NCBI GenBank assembly: GCA_013152615.1
Contig: JAADGA010000060.1
Location: forward strand, 1 to 7,730
Direction of reading: 5' to 3'
DNA from: Alphaproteobacteria bacterium
Lineage (GTDB): Bacteria > Pseudomonadota > Alphaproteobacteria > Sphingomonadales > Emcibacteraceae
DNA length: 7,730 bases
Part shown: positions 1 through 6,248 of the stretch, piece after piece
Position numbering within the stretch: the stretch's first letter is position 1
Layout: each line of letters opens with the position of its first letter
Program-made: the position numbers and the translations under genes
The notes under the pieces: model-generated
Database searches by the model: none
The model's input: the letters and a program-made list of their open reading frames with translations, nothing else
What the model was told of the DNA's origin: nothing

Positions 1-358
1 CAAAAAACACCTCATTGGACGCCGCCTGACCAATACCGCGGATAAAAATAGCCGGGGCCGTCGATCCTGCGGGACCGGTATTGTTAAACACAACATTAGG
101 GGCGAACTGTGCCGCTTCCTGCAGGTTGCTGACAGAGAGGGCCGCAAGGTCCTTTTGGGAAAATGTGCTTACCGAAATAGGCACGTTCTGGAGAGATTCT
201 TTGCGTTTTCGGGCGGTAACAACTATTTCCACTAACGCCGTATCGGAGCTGACAGCCGTCTTTTCTGCCGCTTTCAGACTTTGCGCCGGTAACAAAAACA
301 TGGTGGCTACGCTAATGCCAATAGCCGTTGATAAATAGAGCTTTGAATTTCTCGACAT
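1..358 (-). CDS. TonB-dependent outer-membrane receptor, N-terminal part (runs off the window)
   Basis: Outer-membrane gated transporter for energy-dependent uptake of a scarce or bulky ligand. Only the first 119 codons are present; the gene continues past base 1. Residues 1-31 form a signal peptide: basic start (SRNSK), a hydrophobic stretch around 12-24 and a plausible cleavage site near LKA/AEK. A TonB box follows at about 42-51 (LVEIVVTARKR), then the start of the plug domain with the family pattern ESLQNVPISVS (54-64), LQEAAQFAPNV (79-89) and IFIRGIGQ (104-111). The ATG at 358 has a good ribosome site (AGGAGA at 366-371, 7 bases away). It lies 140 bases after the hydantoinase-B gene on the same strand, so it may belong to the same transcription unit and import the pathway substrate. 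That link is inferred from position. The ligand cannot be told from this fragment. Confidence 0.93.
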   Translation of the reverse strand, partial: MSRNSKLYLSTAIGISVATMFLLPAQSLKAAEKTAVSSDTALVEIVVTARKRKESLQNVPISVSTFSQKDLAALSVSNLQEAAQFAPNVVFNNTGPAGSTAPAIFIRGIGQAASNEVFF

Positions 359-498
359 GATTTATTCTCCTAATATTTATATTAACTTTTTATTCTTCCT
401 AAAACACCTTCTCCCTTGAAAGCTTTGGTAATACTCACCTGATAAATCCCTTTATTTTCAGGCCCGGTTCAACCGGTGTTATAACTATCCGGCCAATT
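359..498. other. intergenic gap between carboxylase and receptor genes
   Basis: 140 bases between two minus-strand genes. I see no convincing intrinsic terminator. A short GC stem (464-468 with 472-476, 3-base loop) lies just past the hydantoinase-B stop, but no T-tract follows it on the minus strand. A second, imperfect stem with a 3-base bulge (438-446 with 451-462) is AT-rich. A small AT inverted repeat (371-384) lies directly upstream of the receptor ribosome site. No strong promoter was recognised, so read-through from the carboxylase genes is plausible. Confidence 0.4.
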
Positions 499-813
499 TC
501 ACAGCCGGAGCCTGATATCATCCAATGGTGGGTCATTCCGCAAACAAACCTCCGTTTCGACAACAAAGCCACAGCCCGGACAGATAAACTGGCGGAAAAC
601 CGGATCGGCATCGACAAAGCGGGCCGGGTCCCCGATCAATGGATTGGCCAGCGCCAACGGCAGGTCTTCACTGATACAGGCTTCCTTGTAATTTTTGCTG
701 ATGGCCCCAAGGTCTGCCGAGCATCTGGCGCAACAATAATGCTTGCCCGTTTTGCCGTGACGGACAGTGATATTCTGTGTCACCTCCAGCACCAGCGTCC
801 CCTCAAGTATTTT
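499..813 (-). other. C-terminal acetone-carboxylase-gamma-like zinc-ribbon domain of the B subunit
   Basis: Residues about 664-767 of the B subunit. Visible landmarks are C691-x2-C694 (CARC), then KNYKEAC (703-709), FRQFICPGC (736-744) with C741-x2-C744, ETEV (749-752) and PPLDDIRL (758-765). From memory, the stand-alone AcxC gamma subunit of Xanthobacter shows the same order: a cysteine pair, DNWK, REYFCPECG, DVE and a closing P-x-HDF. The four paired cysteines fit a zinc-ribbon fold. In acetone carboxylase the gamma chain is a separate small protein; here it is fused in frame with no stop between. No separate gamma gene is seen in the window, which fits the fusion replacing it. The domain boundary is approximate. 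Confidence 0.8.
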
Positions 814-2802
814 TGTTGCCCCCTGATAAGACTGAAGACGGCGGTGACGACGTTCATCCCTCAACGCCTGCGTCAGGGCGACATCGACATCGCCGCTATC
901 GCGGTCCAGCACGACACCATAAATGGCACGGGCCGCATCACGGGACACCGCATAGGCTCTCACATCTGCGGCCACAAGCTCCGGGTCCCGCTCAAGCGGT
1001 TCGCCGAAACCGCCACCGCCCGACCAGGTGACTGAAAATATATCAGCCGCTTTCTGGGAAAAATTTTCCTGCCGGAGCGGGACCGCCGTGGTCACGCCGC
1101 CAAGAGCCGTCAGGTCGTCGACAACCAGCCCCTGACTAATCCGGGTCAGCACATCGGTATCTTTTGAGAAAGTAATGATATTGGTCACCCCGGGATAGCC
1201 CCCCATCATCCCGATCGACGTTGGCAATGCGCTGCCGGACGATACGGTATTATGGAGGATTTCATCGGTATGATGGGGCATGAAGGCGACTTCCGCCGAC
1301 AGGCCACCACGGAATTTCCCGGCACCGCCGGAATCGGTAATTTCACGCCGGTACAGAATGAGCAACGGGTAGAGCTGTTCGGTATGCTCAATATTCGGAA
1401 TCTTGCAGATAGGGGTTCTGGCCTGACCACCGGTGGAAATTCCGTCGGCCTGGGCAAAGGCCCCGATCGCCCCGGCCAGCGGATCAATCAGGCCCATGGC
1501 ATAGGGATCACCCCTTTGGTCAAGGCCATTGAAAAAGACGGTCGGAAATTGACTCGATCCGCCGGTACACATGATATCCCGCCGCATCTTGCGGTCCGAA
1601 TAAACCATCTTGGCCAGAACATTATAGGTGGGATAGAGCGCGATCTCCATCGCCTGCACCGGGGCGGTGGAAACCGATGCCGGATACCGCGCACAGGTAA
1701 AGGTGCCGGGGGTCGGATCGAAAGTGATATGCCGTAACGCCCCGCCCATGGCAAAGGATTGTTCCCAGCATAATATTTGATTTATCGCCACCATGATAGA
1801 GCCGCGCCAGCCGGAATAGGTCGCGTTCATCGCGCCGTCCTGAGGGGCGGTGCCGTCATTTTCAAATGTGAGGTGATTGCCTTCCTTGCGCACCAGTATA
1901 TGGGCGGGATAGACCTGTCTGTCGCCCGGGCGGCAACATTCAACATAGGTTCTCTCGCGCCATTCACCGTCAGGAATTCTGCTGAGTTTTTCCAGAAAAT
2001 CAGTCTCTGCCGTGGTAATGACTTTCTTCATCACCCCTTTGATGATTTCAGGACCATAGCGTTTGATCAGCGCCAATATCCGCTCTTTTGCCGCCACATT
2101 TCCGGCCATCTGGGCGCGGAAATCCAATGCCACAATCTCGGGGCTGCGTGATGACCTCAGGTAAAGTTCCTCAATATCGCGCCGGATTACATTATTTTCA
2201 ATTATTTTAACCGGCGGAATTAAAATCCCCTCGTCAAAAGTCGATCGCGCCGACGGGCAGAAGCTTGCCGGTGTTATGCCGCCGATATCATGCTGATGCA
2301 GACAATTGGTTACCCAGCAAAAAAGCTCACCCTGCCAGAAGACCGGGCAAATCAGCATGACATCCATTTGATGCGCCGCCCCGACCCATGGATCATTGGC
2401 AAGAAACATGTCGCCGTCGGCAATCCCCGGATTATCCGAACGGTTCTCCAGCAGCCATTTCACCTGGACATCGGTAACCCCCGACATATATTGCATATAG
2501 GGGCCAAAAAACACAAATTCGGCATCCTCGGTCAGGATGGAAGGGTTGAGGTCAAAGGCATAGATGGCGACCGGTGATCCGGAAATACGCTGAATTGTCG
2601 CCCCGTGTTCTTCATTGATGTTCCACAGATTATGCCGGATAACTTCATAACTGACCGGATCAATATTATCCGACCAGCTGTTATGCAACTGTAATTTCGG
2701 CGAAATACTGAGGGTTTCCCCGGGGATATACGGCTCATTAACCCCATCGAAAGAAACGTCGGGCAGCTCGCTGACTTTTGGCATTTTCTTCAAATTATTC
2801 AT
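499..2802 (-). CDS. hydantoinase B/ketone carboxylase alpha-type subunit with fused acetone-carboxylase-gamma domain
   Basis: Catalytic subunit of the HyuB/AcxB/acetophenone carboxylase family, 767 aa. With its HyuA partner it is expected to act in the cytoplasm as an ATP-dependent carboxylase or amidohydrolase. The core spans about 47-635: DPVSYEVIRHNLW (48-60), then the metal-site region LANDPWVGAAHQMD (134-147) and LHQHDIGG (168-175). H144, D147 and H169 line up by eye with the metal-binding His/Asp/His of acetone carboxylase alpha. Further family blocks are SGGAGKFRGG (491-500), MMGGYPG (532-538) and SGGGGFGEP (594-602). HyuB proteins usually end soon after this last block; here about 100 more residues resemble the separate gamma subunit (listed separately). 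The ATG at 2802 has AAGGA about 12 bases upstream, a long gap; M7 is an alternative start. The gene follows the A subunit after 28 bases, clearly one operon. Carboxylase over hydantoinase is inferred from the gamma domain. Confidence 0.93.
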   Translation of the reverse strand: MNNLKKMPKVSELPDVSFDGVNEPYIPGETLSISPKLQLHNSWSDNIDPVSYEVIRHNLWNINEEHGATIQRISGSPVAIYAFDLNPSILTEDAEFVFFGPYMQYMSGVTDVQVKWLLENRSDNPGIADGDMFLANDPWVGAAHQMDVMLICPVFWQGELFCWVTNCLHQHDIGGITPASFCPSARSTFDEGILIPPVKIIENNVIRRDIEELYLRSSRSPEIVALDFRAQMAGNVAAKERILALIKRYGPEIIKGVMKKVITTAETDFLEKLSRIPDGEWRERTYVECCRPGDRQVYPAHILVRKEGNHLTFENDGTAPQDGAMNATYSGWRGSIMVAINQILCWEQSFAMGGALRHITFDPTPGTFTCARYPASVSTAPVQAMEIALYPTYNVLAKMVYSDRKMRRDIMCTGGSSQFPTVFFNGLDQRGDPYAMGLIDPLAGAIGAFAQADGISTGGQARTPICKIPNIEHTEQLYPLLILYRREITDSGGAGKFRGGLSAEVAFMPHHTDEILHNTVSSGSALPTSIGMMGGYPGVTNIITFSKDTDVLTRISQGLVVDDLTALGGVTTAVPLRQENFSQKAADIFSVTWSGGGGFGEPLERDPELVAADVRAYAVSRDAARAIYGVVLDRDSGDVDVALTQALRDERRHRRLQSYQGATKILEGTLVLEVTQNITVRHGKTGKHYCCARCSADLGAISKNYKEACISEDLPLALANPLIGDPARFVDADPVFRQFICPGCGFVVETEVCLRNDPPLDDIRLRL

Positions 2803-2830
2803 CCTGAAAAATTTTCCTTATTATCCCGGG

Positions 2831-4936
2831 TTATATTTGGGTGATTTCGACATTGCCGTACGGGTCAATCAAAGCCCGACGCCGGGGATGCAGGACAATT
2901 GTTGTATCAACCGTCTCAAGAATTGCCGGTCCCTCGATAATATTGCCGGAAATCAGTAATTCCGCGTTATAAACCGGGGTATCCACGCTGCGCCCCAGAC
3001 TGTCCCAGTAAACCGGGCGGCTGCCCAGCAACACCCCGGCAGGAATATCACCGGACAGGGTTAAATTCTGTGCCAGATGAGGCTTTGGGGTTTCAACCAC
3101 GGCCCTAAGCCTGAAGGTCACCGCCTCCAGCACTGCTTTGCGGTAATAGGACCCGGCCCCGTAGAGCTGCTCGTAACGCCGATAAAACTCATTCTTCAAC
3201 TGCGCGATATCACTAGCCGTCATATGTTCGCCCGACAGAAAAATCTCCACTTCATTAATCTGGCCCTTATGGCGCAGGGAAATGGAGAAGCGGTAACTGA
3301 TTTTCCCGGCAGTAGCGCTTTTTTCATGATCAAACCGGGCGTCGGCCTGTGCTTCAAGTGCGGCCAGATGCTGACTGAACAGGGTGAAATCAAACGGTTC
3401 GGCAATAATATCCACGATCTCATACACATGCAGGATATCGGCGGCACCCGCACCAAAGGCACACCAGGTGGACGCCATTTTAGTTTGCGGCACCACCGCT
3501 TTTTTTGCCCCGGCCTCAAACGCATAAACCCCGGCATGCATCGGACCGGCACCGCCAAAGGCAAATACGACAAAATCCCGGGGATCAATGCCGCGCTGGA
3601 CCGTCGCCTTGCGGATAAGGTCTGCCATCTGGAATTCAGCAATGCGGACGATCCCTGCCGCACAGGCCATCGGGGTCATATTGAGCGAGGTGGCAATATC
3701 GGCAATAACGCCTTCCGCCCGCTCTTTATCCAGTTTCATGGTGCCACTGGCAAATTTATCCGGACTGATATAGCCCAGCACCAGAGCCGCGTCGGTAACC
3801 GTCGCCTGGGTGCCGCCACGGCCATAACATACCGGCCCGGGCTTTGCCCCGGCACTTTGAGGCCCGACTTTAATCAGGCCGTTTTTGCGGTCAACATTAA
3901 CCAGACTGCCGCCGCCGGCACCGATCGTCTGAATATCGACATTCGGCAGGAAATATTCATATTGATTGACCAGCCCGAGAGAGGATGCCGCTGGCTCACC
4001 ATCAATAATCAGCCCGACATCAAAAGATGTCCCGCCCATATCCGTGGTAATAATATTGGGATAACCGATAATCTGCCCCAGATATTTTGAGCCGGTAACG
4101 CCCGCGACCGGCCCTGAATCAAGAGTAAGCAGCGGGGCCTGAACCGCGCGTTCAACCGATATGGTGCCGCCGCCACACTGCACCACCTGCAACGGGTAGC
4201 CATAGCCGAGGTCTTTAAATTTCTGGTCCAGCCTGAGCAGATAGCCCGCAGTCAACGGCCCGATATATGAATTTAATACCGTTGCGGTAAGCCGTTCATA
4301 CTCGCCCCATCTGGGGACAAGGTCTGATGAGCATGTCACAAAGATCTGCGGCGCTATTTCCGCCAGCATTGCCTTCACTCTCAGTTCATGTTGCGGGCGC
4401 TTGAATGACCATAAGAAACAAATGGCAATAGCCTCAACCCCCGCGGCCAATAGCCGGTCAATGGCTTTTCTAACTTCGCCTTCATGCAGGGGAACCACGA
4501 CTTCTCCCGCATAATCAACCCGCTCCGATACCCCTTCAATCAGGCTTTTAGCAACCAGAGGTTCCGGTTTGCTGCTCTCCGGGAAATGAATGATTTTACT
4601 GATATCCCGCCCGGTAAGACCGCGTGAGCCGCGCATGATGTGAATGACATCATTATGTCCCCGGGTGGTAATGATGCCGACTTTCGCCCCGCGTTTCTGG
4701 ATCACGGCGTTGGTGCCGATGGTGGTGCCGTGGGTAAGCAGACGGGTTGAGCGGCAGATTTCCTCCAGTGAAAATCCCAGCTGGTCGGCGGCTACCGACA
4801 TTGAATTAAGCACACCCTGTGAATAATCCCCGGGCGTAGAGGGAGCCTTTGCCGTGGTGATATCACCATCATCACCGACGATTACACAATCGGTAAATGT
4901 TCCCCCGATATCCACCCCTATCAGATATGACGTCAT
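2831..4936 (-). CDS. hydantoinase A/ketone carboxylase beta-type ATPase subunit
   Basis: ATP-using subunit of the HyuA/AcxA/5-oxoprolinase family, 701 aa, about the length of AcxA. Its proposed role is phosphoryl transfer to activate the substrate and/or bicarbonate for the B subunit. The actin/hexokinase-like nucleotide fold is clear: phosphate-1 loop DIGGTFTD (9-16), HGTTIGTNAV (69-78), phosphate-2 loop DMGGTSFD (299-306), IGAGGGS (338-344), GPVCYGRGG (367-375) and the adenosine-site motif FGGAGPMHA (460-468). The C-terminal region (about 515-701) has the usual HKGQ...EVEI block near 556-565. No key motif is missing. The ATG at 4936 places DIGGTFTD at the normal distance from the N-terminus and has AGGGAG (4948-4953) 11 bases upstream. 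It is the first gene of the minus-strand operon and diverges from the LysR gene. True hydantoinase or oxoprolinase activity remains an alternative. Confidence 0.95.
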   Translation of the reverse strand: MTSYLIGVDIGGTFTDCVIVGDDGDITTAKAPSTPGDYSQGVLNSMSVAADQLGFSLEEICRSTRLLTHGTTIGTNAVIQKRGAKVGIITTRGHNDVIHIMRGSRGLTGRDISKIIHFPESSKPEPLVAKSLIEGVSERVDYAGEVVVPLHEGEVRKAIDRLLAAGVEAIAICFLWSFKRPQHELRVKAMLAEIAPQIFVTCSSDLVPRWGEYERLTATVLNSYIGPLTAGYLLRLDQKFKDLGYGYPLQVVQCGGGTISVERAVQAPLLTLDSGPVAGVTGSKYLGQIIGYPNIITTDMGGTSFDVGLIIDGEPAASSLGLVNQYEYFLPNVDIQTIGAGGGSLVNVDRKNGLIKVGPQSAGAKPGPVCYGRGGTQATVTDAALVLGYISPDKFASGTMKLDKERAEGVIADIATSLNMTPMACAAGIVRIAEFQMADLIRKATVQRGIDPRDFVVFAFGGAGPMHAGVYAFEAGAKKAVVPQTKMASTWCAFGAGAADILHVYEIVDIIAEPFDFTLFSQHLAALEAQADARFDHEKSATAGKISYRFSISLRHKGQINEVEIFLSGEHMTASDIAQLKNEFYRRYEQLYGAGSYYRKAVLEAVTFRLRAVVETPKPHLAQNLTLSGDIPAGVLLGSRPVYWDSLGRSVDTPVYNAELLISGNIIEGPAILETVDTTIVLHPRRRALIDPYGNVEITQI

Positions 4937-5003
4937 GCCTGAAACAACTCCCTATAGAATTAAATATTTTTTATTTTTATTGGTTAGAAACTATTGAGCT
5001 CAT

Positions 5004-5032
5004 ATTATTCTCAGCTTTATGATATAATTCAA
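5004..5032 (-). promoter_or_regulatory. candidate promoter for the carboxylase operon
   Basis: On the minus strand, TTGAAT (5027-5032) and AATAAT (5004-5009) are separated by 17 bases, giving 4/6 and 5/6 matches to sigma-70 consensus. Transcription would start near 4997, about 60 bases before the A-subunit ATG. The -35 box overlaps the TATAAT of the opposite strand and the 5029-5043 inverted repeat, so a regulator bound there could affect both directions. The region is AT-rich, so chance matches are possible. Confidence 0.45.
5023..5028 (+). promoter_or_regulatory. candidate -10 box for the LysR-type regulator gene
   Basis: A perfect TATAAT lies 75 bases before the regulator start codon. No good -35 is seen 16-18 bases upstream. 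The expected start point near 5035 falls inside the 5029-5043 inverted repeat, which would suit repression of the regulator by its own product. Confidence 0.4.
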
Positions 5033-5059
5033 ACACCGTTTGAGCATACTATTTATGCT
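5029..5059. promoter_or_regulatory. two adjacent inverted repeats, candidate LysR-type operator
   Basis: First dyad: TCAAAC-ACC-GTTTGA (5029-5043), perfect 6-base arms. Second dyad: AGCATA-CTATT-TATGCT (5043-5059), perfect 6-base arms. Their centres are about 15 bases apart, and they sit between the divergent carboxylase and regulator genes, where LysR-family proteins normally bind. The shape (short dyads with AT-rich centres, overlapping promoter elements) fits such a site, though neither is a strict T-N11-A box with matching arms. A third small palindrome, TGAGCTCA (4995-5002), lies near the likely operon start point. Confidence 0.5.
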
Positions 5060-5103
5060 TTTTTGATATGGGATTACCCGATTGAGATAATGAGTGAGCC
5101 ACT

Positions 5104-6012
5104 ATGGATATTAAACAATTAAAGTATTTTCTGGATGTCGCCGCCGCCAAAAGCTTTACCAGAGCCGCCGCCCGCATCCGCATTGCCCAGCCGGCCCTGA
5201 GCCGGCAAATACGCCATCTGGAGGAAGAATTGGGCATTGCCCTGCTGATCCGCCACGGCAAAGGCGTCCAGCTTACCGACTCAGGCGCACTGCTGAAAAG
5301 GCGGGCGGAGATACTTGTTCGTCAGCTGGAAAACATAAAAGAAGAGGTCAGCGCCCAACGTGCCGAACCAAAAGGCGAGGTTACACTGGGCCTGCCGCCG
5401 TCCCTCGGGGCGATGCTCAGCGCGCCGCTGATTGAAAAGATAACCCAGAAATATCCCGGGATTTTCTTACGGGTAACCGTTGGCACCAGTGAAGCCCTGC
5501 GCGAATCGATAATAACCGGAAAACTGGATATTGGCGTTTTGCTGTCCACGGAACCGACCGGACCACTGGTGAGGACCGCGCTGTTAACCGAGCCGATGTA
5601 TATGGTGGGTCTTGCCTCAAAATGGCCTGATATCCCGTGCCCGATTAAGCCGCGCGCCCTGAGCAAGGTGCCGCTTATCATTACCAGCCTGCCCCACGGT
5701 ATCCGCATTCTGGTCGAGGATTATCTGGCCGCTCATAATATTGAACCCCGGGTTAAGCTCGAAGTGAATAACATTTCCCTGATGATCGAGCTGACGCGGC
5801 GCGGTGTTGGCTTTACCATTTTGCCGCGCTGCGCCTTATATGACGTCCGGCGCAGCGACCGCCTGCGGGCCGAACGCATAGATGGCCTTGAAATATCCTG
5901 GATGGTGACAACCTTTAAAGAACATTACCAGCCGCTGGCCGCGAAAAAGGTAATGACATTATTGCTTGAGGCCGCGAAAAAACTGCCCAAAGACGGGTTT
6001 CTTATGCAGTAA
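5104..6012 (+). CDS. LysR-family transcriptional regulator
   Basis: DNA-binding regulator of 302 aa, the normal LysR length. The winged helix-turn-helix is at 1-60: MDIKQLKYFLDVAAAKSFTR, then AQPALSRQIRHLEEELG (28-44) and the wing RHGKGVQLTDSG (50-61). A linker helix (about 62-88) leads to the two-lobed effector domain (about 91-290), which begins GEVTLGLPPS and includes the hinge-region block IELTRRGVGFTILP (228-241). The wing and the GLPPS start resemble the subgroup that includes Nac-like regulators; the effector cannot be predicted from this. The start is fixed by the family N-terminus; only a weak ribosome site (GTGAG, 5094-5098) precedes it. It sits between the divergent carboxylase operon and the BKACE gene, so it probably controls one or both in response to the substrate or a keto-acid intermediate. 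Confidence 0.96.
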   Translation: MDIKQLKYFLDVAAAKSFTRAAARIRIAQPALSRQIRHLEEELGIALLIRHGKGVQLTDSGALLKRRAEILVRQLENIKEEVSAQRAEPKGEVTLGLPPSLGAMLSAPLIEKITQKYPGIFLRVTVGTSEALRESIITGKLDIGVLLSTEPTGPLVRTALLTEPMYMVGLASKWPDIPCPIKPRALSKVPLIITSLPHGIRILVEDYLAAHNIEPRVKLEVNNISLMIELTRRGVGFTILPRCALYDVRRSDRLRAERIDGLEISWMVTTFKEHYQPLAAKKVMTLLLEAAKKLPKDGFLMQ

Positions 6013-6032
6013 TCCGAACCCATGCTATTTTG

Positions 6033-6068
6033 CTATAATTGATATAGTATTTATGTATTTGTTATATT
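6033..6068 (+). promoter_or_regulatory. candidate BKACE promoter with overlapping LysR-type box
   Basis: TTGATA (6039-6044) and TATATT (6063-6068), 18 bases apart, each match the sigma-70 consensus at 5/6. The inverted repeat CTATA-ATTGA-TATAG (6033-6047) overlaps the -35 box and contains a T-N11-A spacing (T6034, A6046), as expected for a LysR-family operator. Transcription from here would leave an untranslated leader of about 175 bases. A stray TATAAT (6034-6039) also lies in the dyad but has no -35. AT-rich context lowers confidence. Confidence 0.4.
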
Positions 6069-6103
6069 AATCTCGCAGTTTTATACTCACGCTCAAAGCC
6101 AGC

Positions 6104-6150
6104 ATTAAGCCCGGCCCGCAATTAAACCCGACCCGGAAATGAACCCGGCA
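6104..6150 (+). repeat. short degenerate tandem repeat, 17-base unit, about 2.7 copies
   Basis: Copy 1 (6104-6120) and copy 2 (6121-6137) match at 14 of 17 positions, with pattern ATTAA-rCCCG-rCCCG-sA. A partial third copy (6138-6150, AATGAACCCGGCA) follows. It lies in the presumed BKACE leader. A weak stem, 6187-6194 with 6202-6210 with one bulged base, lies further on, about 40 bases before the start codon. Function unknown. Confidence 0.55.
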
Positions 6151-6248
6151 ATAAACAACATCAGGCCCACGGGGTGTCTGGCATTGGTCTGATCCGTTGA
6201 TGATCGGGACAGGCGGGCGGTGGCAGTGGCGAAGGGCTGAGAAAAACT

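Noticed and set aside
464..476. Stem-loop after the B-subunit stop as an intrinsic terminator
   Set aside because: Only a 5-base stem with a 3-base loop and no T-tract on the transcribed strand.
1252..1737. 161-codon plus-strand open frame
   Set aside because: Antisense to the B-subunit gene, with a His/Gly/Arg-rich translation typical of a shadow frame.
3077..4090. Long open frame of 337 codons on the plus strand
   Set aside because: It lies wholly inside the A-subunit gene on the opposite strand, its translation shows no recognisable domain, and the minus-strand frame has every family motif in place.
4961..4982. T-rich stretch as a terminator on the plus strand
   Set aside because: No GC-rich stem precedes it and no plus-strand gene ends there; it is better explained as AT-rich leader of the divergent operon.
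6139..6192. Possible 17-residue leader peptide upstream of BKACE (ATG at 6139 to TGA at 6190)
   Set aside because: Weak ribosome site, no run of regulatory codons, and the ATG falls within the degenerate tandem repeat; probably chance.
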